Shown here in pieces: positions 30,867 through 39,223 of a DNA stretch of 64,000 bases (within the stretch, counting starts at the first letter, position 1; each line of letters starts with the position of its first letter). The position numbers and the translations under genes were made by a program. The DNA lies in contig NZ_JNYJ01000004.1 of NCBI RefSeq assembly GCF_000716715.1, forward strand, positions 124,001 through 188,000, in the 5' to 3' direction. Under the pieces are notes generated by a model, which was not told the DNA's origin, ran no database searches, and saw only the letters and a program-made list of their open reading frames with translations. This DNA comes from Dactylosporangium aurantiacum. Lineage in GTDB: Bacteria; Actinomycetota; Actinomycetes; Mycobacteriales; Micromonosporaceae.

Positions 30867-31142
30867 ATGGCCGCCATCACCATGGAACAGCAGCCCGCCG
30901 CCGACGAGCACATCGCCGGTCTGCGCAACCGGATCGACGAGATCGACGCGGCGCTGGTAGCGCTCTGGAAGGAGCGCGCCGCGATCTCCCGCGAGGTCGG
31001 CGCGACCCGCGTCGCCGCCGGCGGCACCCGCCTAGTGCTGTCCCGCGAGCGGGAGATCCTCGAGCGTTTCTCCGCCGAGCTCGGCGCCGACGGCACGCAG
31101 CTGGCCCTGCTCATCCTCCGCGCCGGCCGCGGCCCCCTGTAG
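30867..31142 (+). CDS. aroQ: chorismate mutase (short AroQ type)
   Basis: The 91-residue protein converts chorismate to prephenate, the branch point to phenylalanine and tyrosine. It closely resembles the mycobacterial AroQ-delta type: LRNRIDEIDAALVALWKERA at residues 19-38, the AAGGTRLVLSREREILERF segment, and a C-terminal LLILRAGRGPL. Enzymes of this type are weak alone and are activated by binding DAHP synthase; the C-terminus takes part in that contact. ATG 30867 follows an AAGGACGAG site. Expression appears to be controlled by the Tyr/Phe attenuator directly upstream. It is divergent from pcrA, an arrangement shared with mycobacteria. Confidence 0.93.
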   Translation: MAAITMEQQPAADEHIAGLRNRIDEIDAALVALWKERAAISREVGATRVAAGGTRLVLSREREILERFSAELGADGTQLALLILRAGRGPL

Positions 31143-31273
31143 GGTCCCGCCGGGCACGCCCCCGCGAGGAGCCCACGCGCCAGGCAGCGCCGCGCCGAGG
31201 AAGTCGCGCGCGCCGGGGTGCGGGCAGGGAGGTGGCGGCGCCCGTACACCCGCGGAGGCTGTACACAGGAAGC

Positions 31274-32002
31274 ATGAGCTTCCCGAGATCAGCCACCCCG
31301 CTGCCGGACGTCCAGCGGGTCCTCTGCGTGTTCGCCCACCCCGACGACGTCGACTTCGGCAGCGCCGGCACCGTCGCCGGCTGGGTCGACGCCGGGATCG
31401 AGGTCGGCTACCTGCTGGTGACGCGCGGCGACGCCGGCGGCTTCGACGACACCCCGCGGATGCTGATGCCCGCGCTGCGGGAGGCGGAGCAGCGCGCGGC
31501 GGCGTCGGTCGTCGGGGTCAACCACGTCGAGTTCCTGGACGGGTACCGCGACGGGGTGCTCACCGCGTCCATCGAGCTGCGCCGCGACATCACCGCGGCG
31601 ATCCGCAGGTTCCGCCCCGACCGGGTGCTGACCAACTCGCCGCTGCGCCGCTGGGACCGCATCGCCGGGCCGAGCCACCCGGACCACCTGGCCACCGGCG
31701 AGGCCACGACGTGCGCGGTGTACCCGGACGCCCGCAACCCGTTCACGTTCACCGAGCTGGGCCTGCCCGAGTGGACCGTCCGCGAGATCTGGTACTCCGG
31801 CGGCCCCGACCCCGACCACCTGGTCGACATCACCGCGACGTACGAACGCAAGCTCAAGGCGCTGCGGGCGCACGTGTCGCAGACGTCCCACCTGGAGGAC
31901 CTCGACGGCCTGATGCGCCAGCGCCTGGCGGCCACGGCGAGCGCGGGCGGCCTGCCCGACGGCAGTCTGGCGGAGGCGTTCTCCGTGTTCCACACGGTCT
32001 GA
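31274..32002 (+). CDS. PIG-L family zinc deacetylase
   Basis: The 242-residue protein has the LmbE/PIG-L signature: VLCVFAHPDDVDFGSAGT (about 14-31) carrying the AHPDD metal motif, and GPSHPDHLATG (about 135) with the second metal histidine. Family members remove N-acetyl groups from N-acetylglucosaminyl compounds, including mycothiol intermediates (MshB), mycothiol conjugates (Mca) and antibiotic precursors. This one is shorter than MshB and Mca, and its substrate cannot be assigned. ATG 31274 follows an AGGAAG ribosome-binding site; the longer frame upstream is unsupported. It has no operon partner. Confidence 0.9.
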   Translation: MSFPRSATPLPDVQRVLCVFAHPDDVDFGSAGTVAGWVDAGIEVGYLLVTRGDAGGFDDTPRMLMPALREAEQRAAASVVGVNHVEFLDGYRDGVLTASIELRRDITAAIRRFRPDRVLTNSPLRRWDRIAGPSHPDHLATGEATTCAVYPDARNPFTFTELGLPEWTVREIWYSGGPDPDHLVDITATYERKLKALRAHVSQTSHLEDLDGLMRQRLAATASAGGLPDGSLAEAFSVFHTV

Positions 32003-32019
32003 GGCGGCACCGCGCAAAG

Positions 32020-32054
32020 AGGCGGCCGCCCCGGAACCCGGAGCGGCCGCCCTC
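32020..32054. terminator. bidirectional terminator between the PIG-L and thioester-protein genes
   Basis: gaggcggccgc and gcggccgccctc pair through a GC-rich stem in the 65-bp gap between convergent stop codons. The stem is slightly imperfect at its base and around the ccgg loop flanks. Confidence 0.65.
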
Positions 32055-32067
32055 AGCACGAACAGCG

Positions 32068-33171
32068 TTACGCGGTGAAGCGGACCCGCCGGCGACGGAC
32101 CATCAGCAGCAGCGCCACGCCGCCCGCGACGAGCAGCACACCCGCGGTGATCGCGCCGGTGAGCTTTACGCCGGTGACCGGCAGGTGCGGCACGGGCGGG
32201 GTCACGGTGACCGTGGCCTGCGCCTCGAGCTGGGTGCCGGCGACGCCCGCGAGGATCAGCTTCTGGGTGTCGTTCGGCTTCTTGGCGGTGATGAACATCC
32301 GGCCGATCGGCACGGAGCCGCTGCCCTTGGCCTGGATCGTGACGGTGCCCGCCGCGTCGGCGACGACGTAGAACTTGCCGCCGTTGGGCAGGGACGTGAC
32401 GTCCTTGCCGTCCGCGTCGACGAGCTTGCCGCCGACGGCGGTCAGCGCGGCGTTGCCACCGCCGGAGACGACGGTGAACGGCCCGATCTTCTTGCCGGCC
32501 TCGCCGGTCAGGGTGTTCGGGTTGATCTCCAGCTTCGGCTGCGGGTCGGCGGCCGGGCTCTTCGACGCCTTCACGAGGTACTCGCTCACGGCGACGATCA
32601 CCTTGTACTGCTCCAGCGTGTTGCCGGTGTTGAAGCCGTCGTTGGTGTCGCGCAGTGCGAACAGGTTGCCGTCAGTGATCGTCCAGATGGCGCTCTGGGT
32701 GCCGGCGTAGACCAGCTTCTTGAGCAGCTCGGCGTCGATCCCCGCCGGCTTGGTGCCCTTGGCCGCCTGCAGCAGCGCGTCGGCGCTCACGGTCGGGTAC
32801 GCGTGGGTCAGCACCCACTGCACCTGGCCGAGCTCGGCCTCGGTGGGCGAGGAGTTCTTGTTGCTCGACCACGCCGCCTCGACATAGGCGGGGTCGGTGA
32901 TGTCGCGCGCGAAGTCGATGCAGTACGCGAGGACGGGCTCGGACGCGCCGGCGACCTTGAGTCCGAGACGCGGGGCGCCGGTCTCGTTGCCGTTCGGGTT
33001 GTCCTTGGTGTCCTTCGAGTTGATGACCTTGATCGCGCTCTTGGGGTCATCGAGGTAGACCTGAGTGCCGGTGACGGTGTCGGCATGGGCGGCGCCGGCT
33101 CCACTGAGCGCGACGGCACCCCCGACGAACACCGCTGCGGCCAGACCGGCCAGACGGGAGAGGCGTGACAC
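32068..33171 (-). CDS. LPXTG-anchored thioester-domain surface protein
   Basis: This 367-residue exported protein has a signal peptide (cleavage after AHA, about residue 30), a thioester (TQXA) domain, a beta-rich stalk (about 210-320) and a sorting signal at the C-terminus. The signal comprises LPVTG near 330, a hydrophobic helix and RRRRVRFTA. In thioester domains a cysteine and a glutamine form an internal bond that can attach covalently to host or surface amines. Here Cys84 (LAYCIDF) and Gln159 (YAGTQSAIW) fit those positions. Sortase should link it to the cell wall. GTG 33171 has an AGGTGG site upstream. Three 9-bp direct repeats lie in its upstream region, next to a two-component system. 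Confidence 0.88.
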   Translation of the reverse strand: MSRLSRLAGLAAAVFVGGAVALSGAGAAHADTVTGTQVYLDDPKSAIKVINSKDTKDNPNGNETGAPRLGLKVAGASEPVLAYCIDFARDITDPAYVEAAWSSNKNSSPTEAELGQVQWVLTHAYPTVSADALLQAAKGTKPAGIDAELLKKLVYAGTQSAIWTITDGNLFALRDTNDGFNTGNTLEQYKVIVAVSEYLVKASKSPAADPQPKLEINPNTLTGEAGKKIGPFTVVSGGGNAALTAVGGKLVDADGKDVTSLPNGGKFYVVADAAGTVTIQAKGSGSVPIGRMFITAKKPNDTQKLILAGVAGTQLEAQATVTVTPPVPHLPVTGVKLTGAITAGVLLVAGGVALLLMVRRRRVRFTA

Positions 33172-33251
33172 GGTGACTGGACCACCTTTGAAGAGAATCA
33201 GGGGGACGCTCGTTTCTAGCGGTCCGAGACCCCTCCTGTCACCTCGGGCGT

Positions 33252-33278
33252 CACTCCAGTCACACCAGTCACACCAGT
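33252..33278. repeat. three 9-bp direct repeats upstream of the thioester-protein gene
   Basis: cactccagt, cacaccagt and cacaccagt follow without gaps (on the gene's strand actggtgtg, actggtgtg, actggagtg). They lie 81-107 bases upstream of the GTG start, a position suitable for an activator. The adjacent LuxR-type regulator is a candidate binder, which is unproven. Confidence 0.5.
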
Positions 33279-33303
33279 TTGTCCGGATAAACCGGGGAAA
33301 AAA

Positions 33304-33960
33304 TCAAACCAGACGGCGATCCGCCGCCCAGCGCGACAACTCATATCGATTGGACATCTGCAGTTTGCGCAGCACGTTGGACACGTGCGTCTCGACCGTC
33401 TTGATGGAGATGTAGAGCTCCTTGGCGATCTCCTTGTACGCGTACCCCCGCGCCAGCAGCCGCAGCACCTCCCGCTCCCGGTTGGTCAGCTGGTCCAGCT
33501 CCGGGTCGGCGACCGGCGCGTCGGGGCGGGCGGCGAACGCGTCGAGCACGAACCCGGCGAGCCGGGGGCTGAACACGGCGTCGCCGTCGGCGACCCGGCG
33601 GATCGCGTCGGCGAGCTCGTCCGGCGAGATGGTCTTGGTGACGTACCCGCGGGCGCCGGCCCTGATCAGCCCGATGACGTCCTCGGCGGCGTCGGAGACC
33701 GACAGCGCCAGGAACCGCACCTGCGGCCGGGTGCGGCGCATCGCGTCGAGCACGGCCCGGCCGCCGCCGTCGGGCATGTGCACGTCCAGCAGGACCACGT
33801 CGGGCTCCAGCGCGGTGATCTTCTGGACCGCCTCGGCGACCCCGCTGGCCTCGCCGATCACGTCGACGTGCACACCGAGCTCGGCGCGGACCCCCGCCCG
33901 GAACATGGCGTGGTCGTCGACCAGGAACACCCGCAGGCGCTGCGTCTCGTCAGTCATCAT
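33304..33960 (-). CDS. LuxR/NarL-family response regulator
   Basis: The 218-residue regulator has a complete receiver domain (FLVDDHAMFRAGV with the acidic pair, phospho-acceptor Asp in VVLLDVHMPDGG, Lys in GYVTKTISPDEL). A NarL-type helix-turn-helix follows (LTNREREVLRLLARGYAYKE, TVETHVSNVLRKLQ). The start overlaps the stop of the sensor kinase gene by four bases (ATGA at 33957-33960), so kinase and regulator are a co-translated pair. Targets are not known; the neighbouring thioester-protein gene and the divergent PspC gene are candidates. Confidence 0.95.
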   Translation of the reverse strand: MMTDETQRLRVFLVDDHAMFRAGVRAELGVHVDVIGEASGVAEAVQKITALEPDVVLLDVHMPDGGGRAVLDAMRRTRPQVRFLALSVSDAAEDVIGLIRAGARGYVTKTISPDELADAIRRVADGDAVFSPRLAGFVLDAFAARPDAPVADPELDQLTNREREVLRLLARGYAYKEIAKELYISIKTVETHVSNVLRKLQMSNRYELSRWAADRRLV

Positions 33961-35183
33961 TTCTCCGTATCGATGGGCAGGCTCAACCGCACCTCGGTGC
34001 CGTCGCCCGGTGTGCTGCGGATCTCCGCCTTGCCCCCGTGCCGCTGCATGCGGGCCAGGATCGAGCCGCGGACCCCGTGCCGGTCGGACTCCACGGCGGT
34101 GAGCTCGAAGCCGACCCCGCGGTCGCGCACGAACACGCTCACGCAGTCCGGCTCGACCTCCGCGTAGAGCGACACGGTCTCGACCTTGGCGTGCTTGGCC
34201 GCGTTGACCAGGGCCTCCCGGGCGGCGGCGACGATCGCCGCGACCCGCTCGTCGACGTCAACGTCGCCGACGACGACCGTCTCGACCGCGATCGCGAACG
34301 TGTCCTCGACCTCGGCCGACGCCTCCTCCAGCGCCGCGCTGAACTTCTCCGTCGGCGACGCGGTCGGCTTGTACAGCCAGTTGCGCAGGGTCCGCTCCTG
34401 GCCGCGGGCGAGGCGCTGGACCTCCTTGACGTCGCCGGCGTTGCGCTGGATCAGGGCGAGGGTGTGCAGCACCTGGTCGTGGACCATGGCGGCCAGCTCG
34501 GCCCGCTCCTGCTCGCGCACCCGTGCCTCGCGCTCGGTGCTGAGCTGCGTGAACATCCGGTACAGCAGCGGGGCGAGGGCGAGCCCGACGCCGGCGAGCG
34601 CGACGGCGGCGAAGCCCAGGCCGTAGCCGATCGAGGCGAGGGTGGCGCCGCTGATCGGCACGCCGGCGACGAACGCGCCGATGATGCCGATCACGACGAG
34701 CAGCCCGCCGCCGATGAACCGCACCAGGTAGGACTTGCGGTTGTTGTCCATGACGGCGCCGAGCCACGGCATCCCCGGCACGGTCGCCGACCAGCGCTCG
34801 CGGCGCTTCGGGTCCGCCTGGTGCCAGATGATGCCGGCGCCGAGCGCGATGACCGCGGCCAGCCAGCCGATCACCGCCTGCAGCCCGCCGGTCGGCTTCA
34901 CCATCAGCACCAGCAGCACCATCCCGACGCCGAGCGCCAGGAACGAGAACAGCTGGTTGACGTTGCGGCGGCTGGAGCGCACGTGCGGCGGCATCGGCAG
35001 CACCGCCCAGAACGCGGCGTAGAGCAGCGCGCCGAGCCCGTTGAACGCGGCGAGCGCCACGAACGCCACCCGCACCAGCACCACGGAGGCGCCGAGGTGC
35101 GCGGCGATGCCGGCGGCGACCCCCGCCACGACCCGGTCCGCGGGCTCGCGGTAGAGGCGGCGGACGGGGACTGGGCTGCTCAT
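33957..35183 (-). CDS. sensor histidine kinase with N-terminal PspC domain
   Basis: The product (408 residues from ATG 35183) begins with a PspC domain (RRLYREPADRVVAGVAAGIA, helix to about residue 60). Four further transmembrane helices follow (about 75-95, 98-118, 150-170, 178-200), then a cytoplasmic HisKA_3/HATPase kinase. The phospho-acceptor region is MVHDQVLHTLALIQ (about 238), the N-box EALVNAAKHAKV (about 315) and the G-box VRDRGVGFELT (about 347). PspC domains sense or counter membrane stress, so the kinase probably monitors the envelope (inference). It is co-translated with the response regulator and divergent from another PspC-domain gene 171 bp away. Confidence 0.93.
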   Translation of the reverse strand: MSSPVPVRRLYREPADRVVAGVAAGIAAHLGASVVLVRVAFVALAAFNGLGALLYAAFWAVLPMPPHVRSSRRNVNQLFSFLALGVGMVLLVLMVKPTGGLQAVIGWLAAVIALGAGIIWHQADPKRRERWSATVPGMPWLGAVMDNNRKSYLVRFIGGGLLVVIGIIGAFVAGVPISGATLASIGYGLGFAAVALAGVGLALAPLLYRMFTQLSTEREARVREQERAELAAMVHDQVLHTLALIQRNAGDVKEVQRLARGQERTLRNWLYKPTASPTEKFSAALEEASAEVEDTFAIAVETVVVGDVDVDERVAAIVAAAREALVNAAKHAKVETVSLYAEVEPDCVSVFVRDRGVGFELTAVESDRHGVRGSILARMQRHGGKAEIRSTPGDGTEVRLSLPIDTEK

Positions 35184-35354
35184 CGGGCTCGTTTCGGCTC
35201 GTGGTGGGCGGGGTGGCCGTGCGGCGTCCAGCAAATCGTCACACGCGGACCGACGCCGGGACCACTCCGAGCGACCCTGGAACCGGCAAATCAGGGTGGT
35301 GTCAGGGTCGATGCCTGAGGCGGCCAGGGCTCCGCGTCGGCGACGATCAGTGGC

Positions 35355-37409
35355 ATGACGAACCCGCCTGCCGCCGACGAGCCGGCGGCGCCCCGCTACG
35401 AGGCCGACTACCTGCCCGACGGCGAGCCCGCCGCGGGCACCGCACGGCCCGACCCGGTGAGCGCGCCCCCCGCCGCTCCCGTCAGCGCCGCCCCGGTCAG
35501 CGCGGAGCCCGCCAGCGCCGCGCCCGCCGACCCGGCCCCGGTCAGCGGCGCCCCGGTGAGCGCCGCCCACGTCAGCGCGGCCCCCGTCAGCGCGGCCCCC
35601 GTCAGCGCCGCTCCCGTCAGCGCCGCTCCCGTCAGCGCCTCTCCCGTCAGCGCCGCTCCCGTCAGCGCGGATCAGGCGGACGAGACGCCCGCCGGCGAGG
35701 CCCCCACCTACCCGCTGGTCGCCGCCGCGGAGCGGCCCGAGGTCGACCTGACCAAGGTCGAGCGGGGCGAGCCCGTCTCCACGCCACCGGCCGACGAGGG
35801 CTTCACGTCCCCCGCGGGCGCCGTGCCCCCGCCGGGGTCCGTCCCGCCCGGCCCCACGCCGCCGGGCGCCACGCCACCCGGTGGCACGCCGCCCGGCGGG
35901 TTCCCACCCGGCCCCCCCGGCACGCCGCCGGGCGACGGGCCGTTCGGGCCCCCTCCGGGCGGCAACAACCCGTTCGGCACGCCGTTCGGCAGCGGCTTCA
36001 ACCGCGGCAACCTGGTGCGGCCGCTACAGGGCCGGTACGTCGCCGGCGTCTGCGCCGCGATCGGGCGGGCCACGAACACCGACCCGACGCTGTGGCGGGT
36101 CATCTTCGCCGTGCTCACGCTCGCCGGCGGGGTCAGCATCGTCGCGTACCTGCTGGGCTGGCTCCTGCTGCCGGCGGAGGGCGACACCGGCTCCCCGCTC
36201 GAGGCGCTGCTCGGCCGGGGCAGGTCGACGACGTCGGCGCCCCTGGCGATCGTGATCGGCGTCGGCGCGGTGGTGGCGTTCCTGCTGGTGATGTCGCGCA
36301 ACGTCGGCGCCGCCGCGGTCGGCCTCGCCGTGGTCATCGGCGTGGTCGCGCTGCTCGTGCGCGGCCAGGGCAACCTGCCGCCGGCCCCGCTGGGCGAGCC
36401 GCAGGGCGGCACACCGCCGGGGACGCCGCCCGGGCCGTTCGTGCCGCCGCCGGCCCCCGCGCCCACGGCACCGTTCCCGCCGTCCGTCCCGCCGTTCCAG
36501 GCGCAGCCCGCGGCTGCCGGGGCTCCGGCGGTACACCCGGCGTGGCTGCAGCAGCAGACGACCGCGACCCGGCCCGTGGTGCCCCCGGCACCCGCGCCGA
36601 CCGTCGTGCCGCCGGCACCGCCGCTGCCGCCCCTGCCGCCCCTCGCGCCGGTCGGCTACCGGCCGCCGTTCGCGCCGCACGGGCCCTTCGGCGGGCGCAG
36701 CCCCTACGCGGCGTCGCTGGGGTTCCCGCCGCCGGGCGCGCCGGGGGCGCCGTACCCGGGACTCGCACCGACACCGCCGAGGCCCCCGAAGCCGCCCAAG
36801 GTGCGCTCGCGACTCGGCCGGGTGATCTTCTCGCTGATCTGCCTGTCGCTGGGCGTGCTCGCCGCGCTCGAGGTGACCAGCCAGGACTTCCTGGTCAGCA
36901 CCTACTTCGCGGTGCCCCTGGCGATCGTCGCGCTCGGCCTGATCGTCGGCGCGTGGTTCGGCCGGGCCAGGCTGATGATCCTGCTCGGCGTCGTGCTGAG
37001 CATCGCCCTGGCGATCGCGACCGCCTCGCGGGCCGACAACGGCGACCGGCAGCGGCACATCGAGAACATCAGCATCAGCCCGTCCACCGCGGCCGAGCTG
37101 GACCACGAGTACCGCACCGACATCGGCGACATCAACGCCGACCTGTCGCGGGTCGACTTCACCGGCGAGGACGTCGACGTCAGCTTCCGCGTCGACCTGG
37201 CCGGCAACATCCGCATCATCCTGCCGCCGAACGTGGACGCCACCGTCGACGTCCGGGTCGAGGGCGGCGACTGCCGCGTCTTCGGCCGCCCGTGCGGCGG
37301 GTTCAACCAGACCAACGAGTTCACCGACAACGGGGCCGACGGCGTCGGCGGTGGCGAGCTCCGCCTTGACCTCGACGTTCGCTGGGGCAACCTGGAGGTG
37401 ACCCGATGA
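35355..37409 (+). CDS. PspC-domain multi-span membrane protein with repeat-rich N-terminus
   Basis: This 684-residue protein has a disordered N-terminus (1-215) rich in Ala/Pro with about ten PVSA-type pentapeptides and a PPG-rich stretch. A PspC domain (about 219-276, NLVRPLQGRYVAGVCAAIGR) and two helices follow. A Pro-rich linker (340-480) leads to three helices (about 490-556) and a C-terminal beta-rich domain of the kind found in LiaF-like envelope stress proteins. It is divergent from the PspC sensor kinase and probably acts with it as stress effector or partner (inference). ATG 35355 is the only sensible start. It overlaps the next gene by four bases. Confidence 0.85.
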   Translation: MTNPPAADEPAAPRYEADYLPDGEPAAGTARPDPVSAPPAAPVSAAPVSAEPASAAPADPAPVSGAPVSAAHVSAAPVSAAPVSAAPVSAAPVSASPVSAAPVSADQADETPAGEAPTYPLVAAAERPEVDLTKVERGEPVSTPPADEGFTSPAGAVPPPGSVPPGPTPPGATPPGGTPPGGFPPGPPGTPPGDGPFGPPPGGNNPFGTPFGSGFNRGNLVRPLQGRYVAGVCAAIGRATNTDPTLWRVIFAVLTLAGGVSIVAYLLGWLLLPAEGDTGSPLEALLGRGRSTTSAPLAIVIGVGAVVAFLLVMSRNVGAAAVGLAVVIGVVALLVRGQGNLPPAPLGEPQGGTPPGTPPGPFVPPPAPAPTAPFPPSVPPFQAQPAAAGAPAVHPAWLQQQTTATRPVVPPAPAPTVVPPAPPLPPLPPLAPVGYRPPFAPHGPFGGRSPYAASLGFPPPGAPGAPYPGLAPTPPRPPKPPKVRSRLGRVIFSLICLSLGVLAALEVTSQDFLVSTYFAVPLAIVALGLIVGAWFGRARLMILLGVVLSIALAIATASRADNGDRQRHIENISISPSTAAELDHEYRTDIGDINADLSRVDFTGEDVDVSFRVDLAGNIRIILPPNVDATVDVRVEGGDCRVFGRPCGGFNQTNEFTDNGADGVGGGELRLDLDVRWGNLEVTR
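35456..35672 (+). repeat. 15-bp coding repeat (PVSA units) in the PspC protein gene
   Basis: About ten units resembling gccgctcccgtcagc are arranged in phase with the reading frame, several identical. They encode alternating APVSA pentapeptides in the cytoplasmic N-terminus. Length changes by multiples of 15 bp would keep the frame. Confidence 0.85.
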
Positions 37410-37657
37410 AGCCGCACCGCACCGACGGCCTCTCCCTCACATTCGGCCTGATCTTTCTCGGCATCGTGGTGGTGTGGCTGTTCAACCAGGCGGTCAACGT
37501 CCATCTCAACGCCGGCTGGATCGTCGCCATCGGCCTGATCGTCTTCGGGCTGCTGGGGCTGCTGGGGGCGCTGCGCTCGGACAAATCCGACAAGCCGTCC
37601 AGTTCGGTGCCGGCGTCGTCGGTACCGTCGTCGCACGACCCGGACGACGTCGACTAG
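37406..37657 (+). CDS. small two-helix membrane protein
   Basis: An 83-residue protein with two hydrophobic helices (about 10-27 and 35-56) and a Ser/Asp-rich cytoplasmic tail. Its ATG overlaps the PspC gene stop (ATGA at 37406-37409), so it is co-translated and likely a partner of that protein. I do not recognise a named family. It is followed by a strong terminator, which closes a two-gene unit. Confidence 0.85.
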   Translation: MKPHRTDGLSLTFGLIFLGIVVVWLFNQAVNVHLNAGWIVAIGLIVFGLLGLLGALRSDKSDKPSSSVPASSVPSSHDPDDVD

Positions 37658-37671
37658 ACACGGAATATGCT

Positions 37672-37703
37672 GGGCCGGCGGGGGCGTGCTCCCCCGCCGG
37701 CCC
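37672..37703 (+). terminator. terminator after the PspC gene pair
   Basis: A perfect 13-bp stem (gggccggcggggg / cccccgccggccc, loop cgtgct) lies 15 bases past the stop codon and is followed by a T-rich tgcct...tctcgtctcgtctc run. Confidence 0.85.
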
Positions 37704-37751
37704 TTGCCTTGTCGTCTCGTCTCGTCTCGTTGCTTGAGGAGCTCCCCAGAC

Positions 37752-39038
37752 ATGACCCAGTTCCCCGTTGGCGGCGCGTCCGGCGTCTCCCGCCGCCCGA
37801 TCCAGATCGGTGACCGCGCCGCCCGGGTCCTCGCCACCGAGCTCGCCCGTCACGGCGGGCCCAAGACCGGCCTCCTGGTCGGCGCGCCGGCCGGCTCCGC
37901 CACGCTCGCGGCCGCGATCGACGCGCTGCTGCCCGAGGACCGGCTGACCGTCGTCGCGACCGCCGCAAGCGGTGCCACCGGTGCCGGCGGCGGTCGGTTC
38001 GGGGCGGCCGCGGCGCTGCGGGAGCACGTCGAGCGGCAGGGCCGCTGGGTGACCGACCGGACCCGCGTCGTCGAGTCGCTCGCCGACGCCGAGCCGGCCG
38101 ACGTGGTCATCCTCGCCGAGCCGCTGGCCGGCAGCGCCGACGACGCCCGGGCGGTCCTCGCCGACCTCACCAAGCTGGTCAACGCCGGCGGCGTCCTCAC
38201 CGTCGTGGTCCCGGCGACCCGCCTGCCCAACGGCGCCGCCGACGAGGTCGAGCGCCAGGCCGCCCTGTACGGCGTCGGCAGCGACCTCGTCCTGCGCAAC
38301 GTGCCCCCGGTCCGCGTGCACCGGCTGCGGCACACCCCGGCCCACCACGCCGCGGCGAGCAACCTGCTGCCGGCCCTGCGCCCGTCGAGCGTCCCCCTCA
38401 CCCGGGGCATGCACATCGACTCCAACGGCGTCGCCGCCGCCGGCATCGCCCTCGGCCTGGCCGCCCTGGCCAAGGCCGCCCGCCCGAAGTCGAAGCTGTG
38501 GCTGGTCCCGGCGCTCGCCGCCGCCCCGGTCGCCGCGTTCTTCCGCGACCCGCAGCGCGACGTCCCCGAGGACAGCAGCGCCGTCGTCGCCGCCAGCGAC
38601 GGCAAGGTCCTCGGCGTCGAGCGCCTGCACGACAAGCGCTTCGGCGACATGGAGTTCCTCCGCATCGCCGTCTTCCTGTCCGTCCTGGACGTGCACGTCA
38701 ACCGCGCCCCCGTCGCCGGCAAGGTCGTCGACTACTTCGTCGAGGACGGCGGCTACGCCGCCGCGATGAAGCCCGAGGCGGAGCACAACGTCGCGGCGTA
38801 CACCCTGCTGGAGACCGCCCACGGCCCGGTCGCCGTCGTCCAGCGCACCGGCCTGATCGCCCGGCGCATCGTGCAGCGCGCCCCGGTCGGCTCCCTGCTG
38901 GCCAAGGGCGAGCGGTTCGGCCTGATCCGGTTCGGCTCCCGCACCGACGTGTACCTCCCGGCCGACAAGGCCACCCCGGCGGTCGCCCCCGGCGACCGTG
39001 TCGTGGGCGGCGCGACGGTCATCGCCACCTGGCTCTGA
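37752..39038 (+). CDS. psd: phosphatidylserine decarboxylase with N-terminal methyltransferase-like domain
   Basis: The product (428 residues from ATG 37752, GAGGAG site) has two parts. The C-terminal about 210 residues are a short-type phosphatidylserine decarboxylase: AFFRDPQRDVPEDSSAVVAA, SDGKVLGVE, DVHVNRAPVAGKV and the self-cleavage region LIRFGSRTDVYLP. The serine of FGS becomes the pyruvoyl group. It makes phosphatidylethanolamine in the membrane. The N-terminal about 200 residues resemble a Rossmann-type SAM methyltransferase (GLLVGAPAGSATLAAAIDAL, NAGGVLTVVVPAT) but keep only part of the glycine-rich loop. This extra domain is unusual for the short enzymes. The gene is convergent with pssA, which makes its substrate. 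Confidence 0.92.
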   Translation: MTQFPVGGASGVSRRPIQIGDRAARVLATELARHGGPKTGLLVGAPAGSATLAAAIDALLPEDRLTVVATAASGATGAGGGRFGAAAALREHVERQGRWVTDRTRVVESLADAEPADVVILAEPLAGSADDARAVLADLTKLVNAGGVLTVVVPATRLPNGAADEVERQAALYGVGSDLVLRNVPPVRVHRLRHTPAHHAAASNLLPALRPSSVPLTRGMHIDSNGVAAAGIALGLAALAKAARPKSKLWLVPALAAAPVAAFFRDPQRDVPEDSSAVVAASDGKVLGVERLHDKRFGDMEFLRIAVFLSVLDVHVNRAPVAGKVVDYFVEDGGYAAAMKPEAEHNVAAYTLLETAHGPVAVVQRTGLIARRIVQRAPVGSLLAKGERFGLIRFGSRTDVYLPADKATPAVAPGDRVVGGATVIATWL

Positions 39039-39050
39039 CGCGGTGCACCT

Positions 39051-39107
39051 CCGGCAGGACCGGGCGCCGGCCGTTCGCGGCCGTGCCCCGGTCCTGCCGG
39101 CGCTTTT
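39051..39107 (+). terminator. terminator after psd
   Basis: A long nested hairpin pairs ccggcaggaccggg with ccccggtcctgccgg, with an inner ggccg/cggcc stem, and is followed by cgctttt. It starts 12 bases beyond the psd stop. Confidence 0.85.
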
Positions 39108-39167
39108 CCGGCCCGGGGCCGTCGCCCGCGTGAACGCTCCCCCGGTGCGGGGACGCGCCGGACACGG

Positions 39168-39205
39168 CAGCGCCCCGCGGCCGGGCGGACCGGTGCGGGG
39201 CGCTG
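39168..39205 (-). terminator. terminator after pssA
   Basis: An 11-bp perfect stem (cagcgccccgc / gcggggcgctg) lies 19 bases downstream of the pssA stop on the minus strand. Confidence 0.75.
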
Positions 39206-39223
39206 GTGGAGCGGAGGCGCAGG

